Assembly: GCF_000422325.1 (NCBI RefSeq)
Contig: NZ_AULO01000011.1
Coordinates: 286,279-350,278 of the forward strand
Direction: 5' to 3'
DNA length: 64,000 nucleotides
Source of the DNA: Marinospirillum minutulum DSM 6287
GTDB lineage: Bacteria > Pseudomonadota > Gammaproteobacteria > Pseudomonadales > Halomonadaceae
Positions within the stretch are counted from its first letter, which is position 1, and every line of letters begins with the position of its first letter. Made by a program: the position numbers and the translations under genes. The notes beneath the pieces are model-generated. The model was not told the DNA's origin. It saw only the letters and a program-made list of their open reading frames with translations, and did not search any database. Of this stretch, positions 13,548 to 23,484 are shown piece after piece.

Positions 13548-15375
13548 CTGCCACCCACCCTTCACGGCGCGGGTCTGCACCCCCTAAAATACCCTGAGGG
13601 GTAACTAGTAGCATTTGAATACCACTGGTTAGGTCCCTTTCTTGCAGTTGATAACCCTTGGCTTCTAAACCTGCTTTCATTGCCGCAGAAAATCCCTTAG
13701 TTTCTAGTAGGCTAGCCGTTGAGTTAAAGCTAGCCATATTGGGTAGTTCAATAGCTTCTTGCGGTGCCAGTTGCCAACCTAAGCTACCTAAAAGGGTTTT
13801 AGCAGTAAAATGAATAATGGCAGCGCCGCCGGGTGAACCTAGACTAGCAACTAGCTCATTTGCAGGATTACTAAAAACCAAGGTAGGACTCATGCTAGAA
13901 CGTGGGCGCTTGCCTGCTTCTACTCGGTTAGCAACGGGCTTGCCTTGTTCATCTTCGGGCTTGAATGCAAAGTCTGTTAGCTGGTTATTTAAAAAGAAAC
14001 CACCTGCCAAACCTGTACCGCCATCAACAAAAATGCGTGAACCAAAGGCTTGTTCTATGGAGCTGGTCATGGCTATTCCATTGCCTTGAGCATCTATCAC
14101 ACTTAAATGGCTAGTGCCGTATTCTGGCTGTTCAGGCTGAAGCGCATAACTACTTTTAAAATTTTCTGGTTTGCCTGCTTGAGCAACACCTTGAAACCCT
14201 TCGCCTATTTTGCTGGCACGTTCTTGTAAATAGGCTGGGTTAATTAAACTTAGCCAGCTATTTGCCGGTGCTTCAACAAACTCAGGGTCAGCCACATACA
14301 AGGCTCTATCAGCAAAGGCCAGGTTAGAAGCAGCTAAATACTGGTGCAAACCTTCAGCGGTATAAAAGCTTTCTTCGCTAGCTGTTGCAGGGTTTTCTAC
14401 TTGATCTAGAATGCCAAGCAGTTGCATTATTGCCAGCTGACCAGACGAAGGCGGTGGAAAGCCACACACTTGGTATTCTTGCCAGTTACCACAGAGTGCT
14501 TCCCTTGCTAACGGTAGGTAATTAGCTAGGTCGGAACGCTCCATTTTGCCAGGGAGTTTGGCTTGATTAACGGCTGCAACAATGCTTTTGGCAATTGCAC
14601 CATGATAAAAAGCATCAGCACCTTCTTTGGCAATTTGAGTAAATATTGCTGCCATAGCAGGGTTTTTAAGCAGATGACCAACAGGTAAGGCACTGCCATC
14701 TGGCTGATAATAATAGGCTCTTGCAGCAGGGTTATTTCTTAACTTTGGGTCTTTATCTAGTAGCAGGTGGAGTCTAGGGCTAATTGCAAAGCCTTCTTTT
14801 GCCAGTAAAATAGCAGGCTGAAATAAATCTTGCCAAGCAAGCTGCCCATGCGTTTTATGCGCGGCCTGCAGCATTTTTAATAAGCCTGGTACGCCTACAC
14901 TTTTACCACTGGTTACCCCAGCCATAAAAGGAAGAGGTTTACCTTCTTCATCTAAAAACAAGTTGGGTGTTGTGGCAGCAGGTGCTGTTTCTCGACCATC
15001 CCAAGCGATTAGCTCGCCTTCTTTCCAGCTTAATAAGAAAGCACCACCACCTATACCACTCGATTGGGGTTCAACCAAGTTAAGTACTAGTTGTGCTGCT
15101 ATGGCTGCATCTAAGGCATTGCCGCCAGCGGCAAGAATGCTTTGGCCGACTTCAGCAGCTAAAGGGTTGGCTGCTGCTACTGCTTGTTTGGAGTAAGTCC
15201 AACCTGGGCGGGTTAGTAAACCGCTAGCCATTTCAGGTTGTTGTTCAACTTTAGGCGTTTGTACAGCTGCCGGTTGTTTATCGGCCTTAGCTGTATCAGT
15301 GGATTCAGAACCACAGGCTGCTAAAAATACTACAGCGCTTAAGGGCAATAATAAACAACGGGCAGTGCGTAACAT
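13540..15375 (-). CDS. ggt: Gamma-glutamyltranspeptidase, lipoprotein
   Basis: A 611-residue precursor with a lipobox (MLRTARCLLLPLSAVVFLAA then C at about 21), so it should be anchored to the outer membrane. The large subunit has GGNALDAAIAAQLVLNLVEP and SGIGGGAFLL. Auto-cleavage before the catalytic Thr is expected at PEYGTSHLSVIDAQGNGIAM. The small subunit retains RPRSSMSPTLVF and SLGSPGGAAIIHF. It hydrolyses glutathione and gamma-glutamyl compounds. It sits 5 bases downstream of rraA. Confidence 0.95.
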   Translation of the reverse strand: MLRTARCLLLPLSAVVFLAACGSESTDTAKADKQPAAVQTPKVEQQPEMASGLLTRPGWTYSKQAVAAANPLAAEVGQSILAAGGNALDAAIAAQLVLNLVEPQSSGIGGGAFLLSWKEGELIAWDGRETAPAATTPNLFLDEEGKPLPFMAGVTSGKSVGVPGLLKMLQAAHKTHGQLAWQDLFQPAILLAKEGFAISPRLHLLLDKDPKLRNNPAARAYYYQPDGSALPVGHLLKNPAMAAIFTQIAKEGADAFYHGAIAKSIVAAVNQAKLPGKMERSDLANYLPLAREALCGNWQEYQVCGFPPPSSGQLAIMQLLGILDQVENPATASEESFYTAEGLHQYLAASNLAFADRALYVADPEFVEAPANSWLSLINPAYLQERASKIGEGFQGVAQAGKPENFKSSYALQPEQPEYGTSHLSVIDAQGNGIAMTSSIEQAFGSRIFVDGGTGLAGGFFLNNQLTDFAFKPEDEQGKPVANRVEAGKRPRSSMSPTLVFSNPANELVASLGSPGGAAIIHFTAKTLLGSLGWQLAPQEAIELPNMASFNSTASLLETKGFSAAMKAGLEAKGYQLQERDLTSGIQMLLVTPQGILGGADPRREGWVAGE

Positions 15376-15380
15376 AACGT

Positions 15381-15869
15381 TTACTCAGGCATGGTTAAAG
15401 GCTCGGGAGAAGCAATAATGCCGTTATTATCAGCATAAACGTAATCACCCGGCACAAAAGTTACCCCACCAAAAGAAACGGGAATTTGGTATTCACCTAC
15501 ACCGCGTTTTTCTGACTTTTTAGGGTGAGTGCCTAGTGCTTGTACGCCTAAATCTAGCTCATTGATAATATCAACATCACGAATACAGCCGTACATAATG
15601 ATGCCTTCCCAACCCTTGCGCATGGCTTTTTCAGCGAGCATATCGCCAAGCATAGCGCAACGGAAAGAACCGCCAGCATCGACCACCAGCACTTTGCCTG
15701 TACCGTCTTTTTCGACTTCTTCTTTAACCAAAGAATTGTCTTCAAAGCACTTAATGGTGACGACTTCGCCACCAAAAGACATACGACCACCAAGGTTATT
15801 AAAAATTGGCTCAACCACTTCAATCAGCTCTGGGTAAGCATCACATAAATCAGGTGTTACATAGTCCAT
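15381..15869 (-). CDS. rraA: RraA, inhibitor of RNase E / RraA-like fold
   Basis: A 162-residue protein. [60 protein letters not shown] and [20 protein letters not shown] match RraA closely, including the GCIRD loop. RraA binds RNase E and changes RNA decay. Related proteins are aldolases, but the length and sequence favour RraA. It is 16 bases downstream of ppsA. Confidence 0.9.
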   Translation of the reverse strand: MDYVTPDLCDAYPELIEVVEPIFNNLGGRMSFGGEVVTIKCFEDNSLVKEEVEKDGTGKVLVVDAGGSFRCAMLGDMLAEKAMRKGWEGIIMYGCIRDVDIINELDLGVQALGTHPKKSEKRGVGEYQIPVSFGGVTFVPGDYVYADNNGIIASPEPLTMPE

Positions 15870-15885
15870 TTTTAACTCCAGCTAG

Positions 15886-18273
15886 TTATTCAGGGGTTTG
15901 ATTTGCCAACATAAACCAAGTGTCTAGCACTGCATCTGGGTTAAGTGAAACAGAATCAATACCCTGTTCCATTAACCAGCGTGCTAGGTCTGGGTGATCT
16001 GAAGGTCCTTGACCACAAATACCTACATACTTGCCCTGTTTTTTACAGGCAGTAATTGCCATAGAAAGTAGTTTTTTGACTGCTGGGTTACGCTCATCAA
16101 ACAAGTGCGCCACTATGCCTGAGTCACGGTCTAAACCTAGGGTTAGCTGGGTTAAGTCGTTAGAACCAATAGAGAAACCATCAAAGTATTCTAAAAACTC
16201 TTCCGCTAGCAAAGCATTGGCTGGTAGTTCGCACATCATTATAAGTTTTAAGCCATTTTCGCCACGCACCAAGCCTTTGGTTTCTAGTAGCTCAGATACA
16301 CCCTTGGCTTCACCCACAGTACGTACAAAAGGCACCATAATTTCTATATTATTTAGGCCCATTTCATCACGTACTTTCTTTAAGGCACGGCATTCTAGCT
16401 CGAAACAGTCGCGGAACTTAGGTGATAAATAACGTGAAGCACCACGGAAACCTAGCATGGGGTTTTCTTCGGCTGGCTCGTAGAGCTTACCGCCAATTAG
16501 GTTTTCATATTCGTTAGATTTAAAGTCAGACAGGCGAACAATAACGCGCTTAGGCCAGAAAGCAGCAGCTAAACTGGCAATACCTTCTACTAGCTTTTCA
16601 ACGTAAAAGTCGACTGGACCGTTATAGCCTTTAATACGGCTATTTATAGTGCTTTGTAAATCGGTTGGCAGGCTATCAAATTCTAACAAGGCCTTAGGGT
16701 GAATACCGATCATGCGGTTAATAATGAATTCTAAGCGTGCTAAACCAACACCCTCGTTGGGTAAAGCAGCAAAGCCAAAGGCACGGTCTGGGTTGCCAAT
16801 ATTCATCATGATTTTGAAGGGGATTTTTGGCATGGCTTCGATGCTGTTAGTCAGCAATTCGTAATCTAGCTTACCTTCATAAACAAAACCCGTGTCACCC
16901 TCAGCGCAAGAAACGGTTACTAGTTGGCCGTCTTCTAAGAGCTCGGTTGCATCACCACAACCCACTACAGCAGCAATACCCATTTCACGCGCAATAATGG
17001 CAGCATGACAAGTACGACCACCACGGTTAGTTACTATGGCAGAAGCACGTTTCATTACCGGTTCCCAATCTGGGTCGGTCATATCAGTGACTAGAATATC
17101 GCCTTCTTCTACCTTGTCCATTTCATCAGGACCCGAAACAATGCGTACTCTGCCTGCACCTATACGCTGACCTATGGCACGGCCTTCTACCAAAATTTTG
17201 CCCTGTTCTTTAAGTAAAAAGCGCTCCATAACATTGCTGGAATCGCGGCTTTTCACTGTTTCTGGGCGAGCTTGCACTATATAAAGCTGTTTATCATCAC
17301 CGTCTTTTGCCCATTCTATATCCATAGGGCGCTGGTAATGTTCTTCGATAATCATGGCTTGACGGGCAAGGTTCATCACTTCTTCATCAGTTAAAGAGAA
17401 GCGATCCCTTTCTGCTTTTGCTACATCAACGGTTTTAACTGACTTGGCGGTAGTGGCTGCTTCACCATAAACCATTTTAATTAACTTGCTACCCAAGCTG
17501 CGACGTAAAATAGCCGGACGACCTGCCGCCAAGGTGGGTTTGTGAACATAAAATTCATCTGGGTTAACCGCACCCTGCACTACGGTTTCACCTAAACCAT
17601 AAGCACTGGTTACAAACACTGCATCACGGAAGCCGGACTCTGTATCTAGAGTAAACATAACGCCAGCAGCGCCAGTTTCTGAACGTACCATTTTTTGAAT
17701 ACCAGCAGACAAGGCTACACCGGCATGATCAAAACCTTGGTGAACACGGTAGGAAATGGCGCGGTCATTAAATAAAGAAGCAAAAACTTCGTGAACGGCT
17801 TGTTTTACTTCATTAAAGCCTTGAATGTTTAAGAAGGTTTCTTGCTGGCCTGCAAAAGAAGCATCAGGTAAGTCTTCAGCCGTTGCAGAAGAGCGTACGG
17901 CTACTTTTAAACCGGGGCTTTTTGCTTCTAGCTGAGCATAAGCTTCAGCTAGGGCTGTTTCTAAAGCAGGAGGGAAAGGCGTTTCTATTACCCATTGACG
18001 AATTTGCGCACCACAAACGGCTAGTGCTTTAACGTCTTCAACGTCTAATTCATCTAAGGCTTTATTGATGCGATCTGCTAAACCTTCATGTGCTAAAAAT
18101 TCACGATAGGCTTCTGCAGTTGTGGCAAAACCACCGGGTACTTGCACGCCAGCATTGGCTAAGTTACTAATCATTTCACCTAGCGAAGCGTTCTTACCGC
18201 CAACCCGCTCCACGTCCTGCATACCCAGCTGGTCAAACCAGACAATATATTCACCCACAGCTGTTTTGCTCAA
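15886..18273 (-). CDS. ppsA: Phosphoenolpyruvate synthase
   Basis: The start is set at a TTG at 18273, because GGAG lies 7 bases before it and the protein then starts [20 protein letters not shown]; the open frame runs to an ATG at 18306, into the divergent gene region. [12 protein letters not shown] marks the ATP-binding domain, [20 protein letters not shown] the phosphohistidine domain, and [20 protein letters not shown] the PEP-binding barrel. The enzyme makes PEP from pyruvate and ATP for gluconeogenesis. PpsR, encoded divergently, controls it by phosphorylating a Thr near the His. Confidence 0.95.
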   Translation of the reverse strand: MSKTAVGEYIVWFDQLGMQDVERVGGKNASLGEMISNLANAGVQVPGGFATTAEAYREFLAHEGLADRINKALDELDVEDVKALAVCGAQIRQWVIETPFPPALETALAEAYAQLEAKSPGLKVAVRSSATAEDLPDASFAGQQETFLNIQGFNEVKQAVHEVFASLFNDRAISYRVHQGFDHAGVALSAGIQKMVRSETGAAGVMFTLDTESGFRDAVFVTSAYGLGETVVQGAVNPDEFYVHKPTLAAGRPAILRRSLGSKLIKMVYGEAATTAKSVKTVDVAKAERDRFSLTDEEVMNLARQAMIIEEHYQRPMDIEWAKDGDDKQLYIVQARPETVKSRDSSNVMERFLLKEQGKILVEGRAIGQRIGAGRVRIVSGPDEMDKVEEGDILVTDMTDPDWEPVMKRASAIVTNRGGRTCHAAIIAREMGIAAVVGCGDATELLEDGQLVTVSCAEGDTGFVYEGKLDYELLTNSIEAMPKIPFKIMMNIGNPDRAFGFAALPNEGVGLARLEFIINRMIGIHPKALLEFDSLPTDLQSTINSRIKGYNGPVDFYVEKLVEGIASLAAAFWPKRVIVRLSDFKSNEYENLIGGKLYEPAEENPMLGFRGASRYLSPKFRDCFELECRALKKVRDEMGLNNIEIMVPFVRTVGEAKGVSELLETKGLVRGENGLKLIMMCELPANALLAEEFLEYFDGFSIGSNDLTQLTLGLDRDSGIVAHLFDERNPAVKKLLSMAITACKKQGKYVGICGQGPSDHPDLARWLMEQGIDSVSLNPDAVLDTWFMLANQTPE

Positions 18274-18404
18274 GACACGTCTCCAGTTAGAAAAAAGTTC
18301 ACTCAATGGCTTTAGCAGTTAAAAACAGGCAAAATCAATTACCGAGTGCTAAGCCACTCTATTTTATGCAGATGATAACACGAATTAAGACGATGGAACT
18401 CCCT

Positions 18405-19235
18405 ATGAAGCGCACCGCATTTTTCATTTCAGATGGTACTGGTATTACTGCAGAGGCGCTTGGCCGTAGCCTGCTGGCACAATTTGAAGGCATACAGTTT
18501 GAACAAATAACCAAGCCTTATATTAATACTGAAGAAAAAGCCCATGCCATAGTTCAGCTGGTTAATGCCACTGCCATTAAAGATGACGCCCGCCCTCTGC
18601 TAATAGATACCGTGGTCGATCAAACTATACGCACCATTATTAGCAAAAGTGAAGCGCTAAACATTGATGTTTTTTCATCTTTTTTAGAACCTTTAGAAGA
18701 AGAACTAAAAACACGCTCTACCTATTCGGTTGGTCAAAGCCATGGCCTTTCTAAAGCCAAAGAAGATACCTACAAAGCTAGAATCGACTCAGTACACTTT
18801 GCGCTAGACAACGACGACGGTGCACGCACCCACCACTATGATAAAGCCGATATTATTTTAATTGGCGTTTCGCGTTGTGGAAAAACCCCTACCTGTATTT
18901 ATATGGCACTTCAGTTTGGTGTAAGGGCAGCCAACTACCCTATTACCGAAGATGATTTGTTAGATAGCGAATTGCCTAAAGCTCTACACCCCTACCGTCA
19001 TAAATTATTTGGTTTAACCATAGAACCCGAGCGCCTTTCTTCTATACGTAATGAACGCCGTGCTAACAGTAACTATGCGTCATTAAAACAGTGCATTCGT
19101 GAGGTAGAAGAGGTAGAAAGCCTTTATAGCCGTCATAATATTGGTTTTGTCGATTCAACCCATTATTCTATTGAAGAAATTTCAACTAAAATCATGGCAG
19201 AAGCTGGCATAGAAAGACGTTTTTCGCCTAGATAA
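18405..19235 (+). CDS. ppsR: PEP synthase regulatory protein (kinase/pyrophosphorylase)
   Basis: The family N-terminus is [20 protein letters not shown], so the start is taken at 18405, though the frame is open to 18306. [20 protein letters not shown] is the P-loop-like ATP site, and [20 protein letters not shown] and [11 protein letters not shown] also match. The protein (DUF299) switches PEP synthase off and on by ADP-dependent phosphorylation and phosphate-dependent dephosphorylation. It is divergent from ppsA, its target, over about 130 bases. Confidence 0.95.
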   Translation: MKRTAFFISDGTGITAEALGRSLLAQFEGIQFEQITKPYINTEEKAHAIVQLVNATAIKDDARPLLIDTVVDQTIRTIISKSEALNIDVFSSFLEPLEEELKTRSTYSVGQSHGLSKAKEDTYKARIDSVHFALDNDDGARTHHYDKADIILIGVSRCGKTPTCIYMALQFGVRAANYPITEDDLLDSELPKALHPYRHKLFGLTIEPERLSSIRNERRANSNYASLKQCIREVEEVESLYSRHNIGFVDSTHYSIEEISTKIMAEAGIERRFSPR

Positions 19236-19275
19236 TTGGTTTAAAATGTACAAAGAACAGGAAAGGAATTTAATT

Positions 19276-19695
19276 ATGCAAAACCTAAAAAGCTGGTTGT
19301 TGAATGGCCGTATTTTACTGGTATTAGTTTTGCTAGCACTTTTTGCGGGTTGTAGTGATGATGACAAGGGTTCAACGGGTTCTAGCTGCGGAACCTGTCA
19401 TAGTCCTTATGGTGAAGCTGGAGGTATAGACCTTACTAATGGTTATTACACAACAAACCCGCCTAAAATACCGTGGAATATTATCCAGACTACTGACTGC
19501 TTAGATAAACATCCATTTATACAACCAGGTGAGCCAGATAAATCCGCAATACTTATGGCTGTATCACAAGAATATGGAAACAAAAGTACACTTGGCTGCT
19601 CTTCAGCCATTGGTGTCCATGAGAATGGAAAAGCAACCCTATCTAAATCAGATGTTACTAAACTAGTTGAATGGATAGAAAATGGTGCTAGATAA
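19276..19695 (+). CDS. Lipoprotein with a CXXCH haem motif
   Basis: The start at 19276 (MQNLKSWLLNGRILLVLVLL) has AGGAA nearby. The signal ends in LFAGC, a lipobox at about residue 27. SSCGTCHSPYGEAGGIDLTN contains one CXXCH site for covalent haem, and TKLVEWIENGAR is the usual C-terminal helix of small c-type cytochrome domains. Two further cysteines (TTDCLDKH, LGCSSAIG) could form a disulfide. No partner oxidase adjoins it, so the redox role is open. The distal haem ligand is not obvious. Confidence 0.7.
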   Translation: MQNLKSWLLNGRILLVLVLLALFAGCSDDDKGSTGSSCGTCHSPYGEAGGIDLTNGYYTTNPPKIPWNIIQTTDCLDKHPFIQPGEPDKSAILMAVSQEYGNKSTLGCSSAIGVHENGKATLSKSDVTKLVEWIENGAR

Positions 19696-19782
19696 TTTCT
19701 ACCATCTTTAGTAAATCTTTAAATAAGGGCTAAACTAAATGACCTTTGCCTCTGCTAATTAGTTGTTTAAGGAATGTAATCA

Positions 19783-22700
19783 ATGTCACAGGAATCGCCA
19801 GCGGCTACTGATAAAAAAGCTGTAAAGCCTAAGCAGTTTTTTTTAAAACGCCCGCGCTTTTGGCTGATTAGTTTTTTTGTGCTTTTATCTTTACCGCTAC
19901 TTGCGGTAGCTGGCGTTTATTTTGCGCTTAAATCTTCTTTAGTTGAAACTCAAGTTTGGCCAAGGCTACAACCCATAATTGCCGAGCAAACAGGCTTTCA
20001 GGTGGAGTTAAGCCACTTACGCATCGACTTACTTAACTCCATTCATATTAAAGGCATTCAAGTTACCCAACTGCCTGATGGCTTTTTACCTAATAATCCT
20101 TTAGCTGAAGGCTCTTTACCTAACAACCCTTTAGCTGAAGGCTCTAGCTCAACTGCTGCTAACTGCGATGGTTTTAACCTTACCTTGGCAGAAGTTGAGT
20201 TAGATTTTTCTGCTTTAGCTTTAATGGGTAAGCATTTAGAAGTTAATAAATTAGCTTTAAATGACCTACAAGCGACAGGCTGTTTATTGCTGGATTTAAA
20301 TACTGATGCAGAAATTGCCGAGCTAGATGCCAGCGAAGAAGCGTTAGATATTCCTGCTTTGCTGGCTGAAATGACTGAACTACTCGATAACCCGCCTATT
20401 AGCCTTAGCTTAAAAGAGCTGGCTTTAAACAATTTTAAAATTGATTTAGAAGTAAAAGAACGCCAGCAACGCCTCCACGCAGCTTGGCAAGGCGAGTTTG
20501 ATTTTTCTGCCACGGCAGTTTGGCAAGATAACGGTATAAATGCAAAGATAGCCAGCCAACTTAACTCTTTAGCACCCTTACAAGCCGCTTATAATCAACA
20601 ACCTGCCTTAACGCTAGATTTAACTACCCAGCCTAGCCTGAATTTAAACCTACTGGTTGAACTCACCAAAGAACAAAATGCTTGGCAGTTTAAGCTAGCG
20701 CCAGCAAAGCTAGATTTTAGTTTGACTGACACCCAGCTAAACCTTGCACAGCAAGATGAAACTTTAAACTTTATAACCCTAGCGCTGCCCAGCTACCAGT
20801 TAAACTTGGCTTCTCAAATTAACCTACCTAATTTACAGCCAGAAAACCTAGAGGTTAGGGTTAAGCTAGAACAACAACTAAGCAATTTAAATTTACAGCT
20901 AGATGAAGACAACTATCAGTTTGAAAGCCTTAATTTGCAGCTAACCAGCCATAACGAGCCAGATGCGGTTATAGCAAAACTTTTGCTAACCCTTGACCAA
21001 CTAGCCAGCGCCTTCTCTTTTCAGCCAATCGACTTTAAGCAACAGCTAAATATTGAGTTGCAGCAAGATTTATCTAATTTAAAGTTACAAGCAACGAGCC
21101 AACTTAATGAATTAAACCTAGCAGAGCTAAACCTTGGGGTAAGCAATCTACCCAGGCAGTTAAGTTTAGAACCTCAGCTTTATTTGAACCTGCCCAACCA
21201 GCTAGCCAGTATTTTGACTGAGCCTAGCCTAAAAGAACTCCCTGGTGATTTACAGCTAAACTTAACCGCTAAAACACGCTTAAACCACGGTGCAGAAAAC
21301 CTCTTAACCGCTGATTTTGAAAAGCTAACTGGCTTTGTAGAACAGTCTTTAGACTTAGCGCTTAGCCAAAGCTCGCCCACCACTGAGCTAGTTATTCAGC
21401 AACCGCTATTTATAAAGCTACACGCCAGCAGTGCTTTTCCTGAATTTCAGCCTGAAATACGCCTTAGCCTTAGCTCAGAAGCCCTTCAGCACCCCCCTTT
21501 ATTAAAGCCTTTGCCTTTTCATTTAGAAATAGCCAGCCAAGTAGAGGCTGGATTTAAAGCACTTAAAACTCAATTAGCCCTTCAGGTAGATAACCAGCCT
21601 TTAGCCAAGCTAGACCTACAAGCGACAGATAAACCACAGCAGCTTAATTTGAATGGCTTATTAAATTTATCGCTTAACCCCAACCTTGCAAGCTACCTAG
21701 CCGATTTAAACCCCCTTGCTGAATTGGGTCATTTGTTAGTCGATCAACAATTTCAGCTACAACTGAATCACCCCGAAGCCGATTTAATGACTCTAGCCAA
21801 GGCAGATCTTGATTTGCACAGTTTAGAAGCCCACTTAAAACACGGCCTACAGCTAGAGCAAACACCTGCTAAAAATGCACAGGTGCGTTTAGAAAAACCT
21901 TTTAAACTGCAACAAACCCTTAATTGGCGTGCTAAAGAATTTAGCCTAGCTGGTAACTACCAGTTGGCGGCTTTACAACTACCCCGAAGGTTAAATGCCG
22001 AAGATTTAAACTTTAATCTAGAAGTTACAGCCACATCAGGACTAGCACCTGAAATGCTTAGCTGGGCATTCACTAGCAAAGCCAAAAGCTTAACCTGGTT
22101 AGAAGAAACACCCGCTTTAGAATTAAGCCAGCTTTTACCCCTACACAGCCAAGGTAAAATCCACTTTAACCCCAAAAGTGAACAGCTAAGTCTTCACCAA
22201 GTTTCGCTACAGCTAGGTGAATGGTTTAAACAAGAGCTAACTGGGGAAGTACAACTAGCTAACCTAGACAAACCTAGCCTACAGCTAAACGGCACAACGC
22301 AACTTAGCCCCACTCGTCAGCTTATTCCTAATTTAGATTTAACCACCTCAGGTAGTTTAACTGCCCCTTGGCAGCTAATAGTAAATGAGGGCGAGCAGCT
22401 TTCTCTTCAGGCAGAGTTAGCGTTTAACGACTTCTCCCTCGCCTTAGAGGGTATAAATTTAGAGGGCTTGCAAGGTGCTTTAGCCATTAATGAAGAGTTA
22501 AAACTCAGCTCAAATAATAAACTCAGCTTTTTCTACCTATTAACGCCTGAAGCTTTTGAGCGAGTCGATTTTAACCAAATAGAACCCTACCTAGCTGGCA
22601 ATAAAGGCTTTAGTTTTGAAAAGTTACAGCTGGGCGATCTTTCCGTTGGGCCTTTACAAGCAAGGTTTAAGGTTAATCAAAACCTGATTGAACTGCCGCA

Positions 22701-23187
22701 ATTTAGCTTGCAACTTCTTGCTGGTGATTTAGCTGGGCGTTTTTACCTAGATATAACACCCAATGCTTGGCGTTTAGGTTTATTAAGCCGTATTTCACAG
22801 CTAGATTTACGCCTGTTACTGCCCAAAAGAGCCACCAGCGACTACACGCCTATCAGTGCTCGCACTGCGTTAGAGTTTGATTTTAATCGCCGCCTCTTGG
22901 CTGGGCGCATGGATATCACCGATATTACCCGCAGCCAGCTATTACAACTATTAGAGCTGGTTGATCCTGAATACCAAGACCCACAAATTAACAATGTTCG
23001 CTCGGCACTGCGCCTAGCCCACCCAGAATGGATAAGTGCGGTAATGCAAGATGGCCTAATGGACTTAACCTTTGGTTTATCGCTATTTAGCGAACCCCTA
23101 CGCGCTCATGGCTTACCCCTTAGCCCAATTATTGAACGTTTTGGTGAAGAAGCACTGCTACTTCCTAACCAGTTACCCTTGGAGTAA
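19783..23187 (+). CDS. Giant AsmA/YdbH-like inner-membrane-anchored envelope protein
   Basis: A 1134-residue protein with one N-terminal membrane segment (FWLISFFVLLSLPLLAVAGV, residues ~27-50). After it comes the AsmA-like entry LRIDLLNSIHIKGIQVTQLP and a very long stretch of alternating short beta-strands rich in Leu, Asn and Gln. Such proteins (AsmA, YdbH, TamB clan) form grooved periplasmic bridges for lipid transport. A 10-residue unit LPNNPLAEGS is duplicated at residues ~102-121. It heads an operon with a lipoprotein and a TPR protein, which may be partners. The specific family is uncertain. Confidence 0.65.
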   Translation: MSQESPAATDKKAVKPKQFFLKRPRFWLISFFVLLSLPLLAVAGVYFALKSSLVETQVWPRLQPIIAEQTGFQVELSHLRIDLLNSIHIKGIQVTQLPDGFLPNNPLAEGSLPNNPLAEGSSSTAANCDGFNLTLAEVELDFSALALMGKHLEVNKLALNDLQATGCLLLDLNTDAEIAELDASEEALDIPALLAEMTELLDNPPISLSLKELALNNFKIDLEVKERQQRLHAAWQGEFDFSATAVWQDNGINAKIASQLNSLAPLQAAYNQQPALTLDLTTQPSLNLNLLVELTKEQNAWQFKLAPAKLDFSLTDTQLNLAQQDETLNFITLALPSYQLNLASQINLPNLQPENLEVRVKLEQQLSNLNLQLDEDNYQFESLNLQLTSHNEPDAVIAKLLLTLDQLASAFSFQPIDFKQQLNIELQQDLSNLKLQATSQLNELNLAELNLGVSNLPRQLSLEPQLYLNLPNQLASILTEPSLKELPGDLQLNLTAKTRLNHGAENLLTADFEKLTGFVEQSLDLALSQSSPTTELVIQQPLFIKLHASSAFPEFQPEIRLSLSSEALQHPPLLKPLPFHLEIASQVEAGFKALKTQLALQVDNQPLAKLDLQATDKPQQLNLNGLLNLSLNPNLASYLADLNPLAELGHLLVDQQFQLQLNHPEADLMTLAKADLDLHSLEAHLKHGLQLEQTPAKNAQVRLEKPFKLQQTLNWRAKEFSLAGNYQLAALQLPRRLNAEDLNFNLEVTATSGLAPEMLSWAFTSKAKSLTWLEETPALELSQLLPLHSQGKIHFNPKSEQLSLHQVSLQLGEWFKQELTGEVQLANLDKPSLQLNGTTQLSPTRQLIPNLDLTTSGSLTAPWQLIVNEGEQLSLQAELAFNDFSLALEGINLEGLQGALAINEELKLSSNNKLSFFYLLTPEAFERVDFNQIEPYLAGNKGFSFEKLQLGDLSVGPLQARFKVNQNLIELPQFSLQLLAGDLAGRFYLDITPNAWRLGLLSRISQLDLRLLLPKRATSDYTPISARTALEFDFNRRLLAGRMDITDITRSQLLQLLELVDPEYQDPQINNVRSALRLAHPEWISAVMQDGLMDLTFGLSLFSEPLRAHGLPLSPIIERFGEEALLLPNQLPLE
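20086..20145 (+). repeat. In-frame tandem 30-bp duplication
   Basis: TTACCTAATAATCCTTTAGC... and TTACCTAACAACCCTTTAGC... are adjacent 30-base units with two differences, each encoding LPNNPLAEGS. The duplication lengthens the loop between the first strands of the AsmA-like protein. Confidence 0.9.
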
Positions 23188-23190
23188 ATA

Positions 23191-23472
23191 ATGCTGCCAC
23201 GTTTTTTGATTATATTTTTAGCTAGTCTGCTATTTACTGGCTGTTCTGGTCTGGTAAACAAACTAGTACCCGATGTTTATTTGGTTGATAGGCACACGCT
23301 AATGGAGGCCGATGCAGCTGGTGAATGGCCAGAGCTTGAAAACCGCTTGATGAAAACTGCTATTAAAAATGCTTCTGAACCCTATGCAGGCATAGACGAG
23401 CAGCTAGATAACCAGGAAGGCTTTCGTGCTTTAAATGCTGAATATGCCGCACCCAGCAGCAAAAATAACTAG
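23191..23472 (+). CDS. Small lipoprotein of the AsmA-like operon
   Basis: A 93-residue protein starting MLPRFLIIFLASLLFTGCSG, a clear lipobox with Cys at 18. The mature part LVPDVYLVDRHTLMEADAAG and EWPELENRLMKTAIKNASEP is acidic and helical. It starts 3 bases after the AsmA-like stop. In enterobacteria, YdbH works with the lipoprotein YnbE and the periplasmic YdbL. This gene is in the YnbE position but is longer and not clearly homologous. An outer-membrane docking role is an inference. Confidence 0.6.
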   Translation: MLPRFLIIFLASLLFTGCSGLVNKLVPDVYLVDRHTLMEADAAGEWPELENRLMKTAIKNASEPYAGIDEQLDNQEGFRALNAEYAAPSSKNN

Positions 23473-23484
23473 GGGTAAGCATTG

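Noticed and set aside
19182..19367. Minus-strand small frame
   Set aside because: Shadow of ppsR and the lipoprotein gene.
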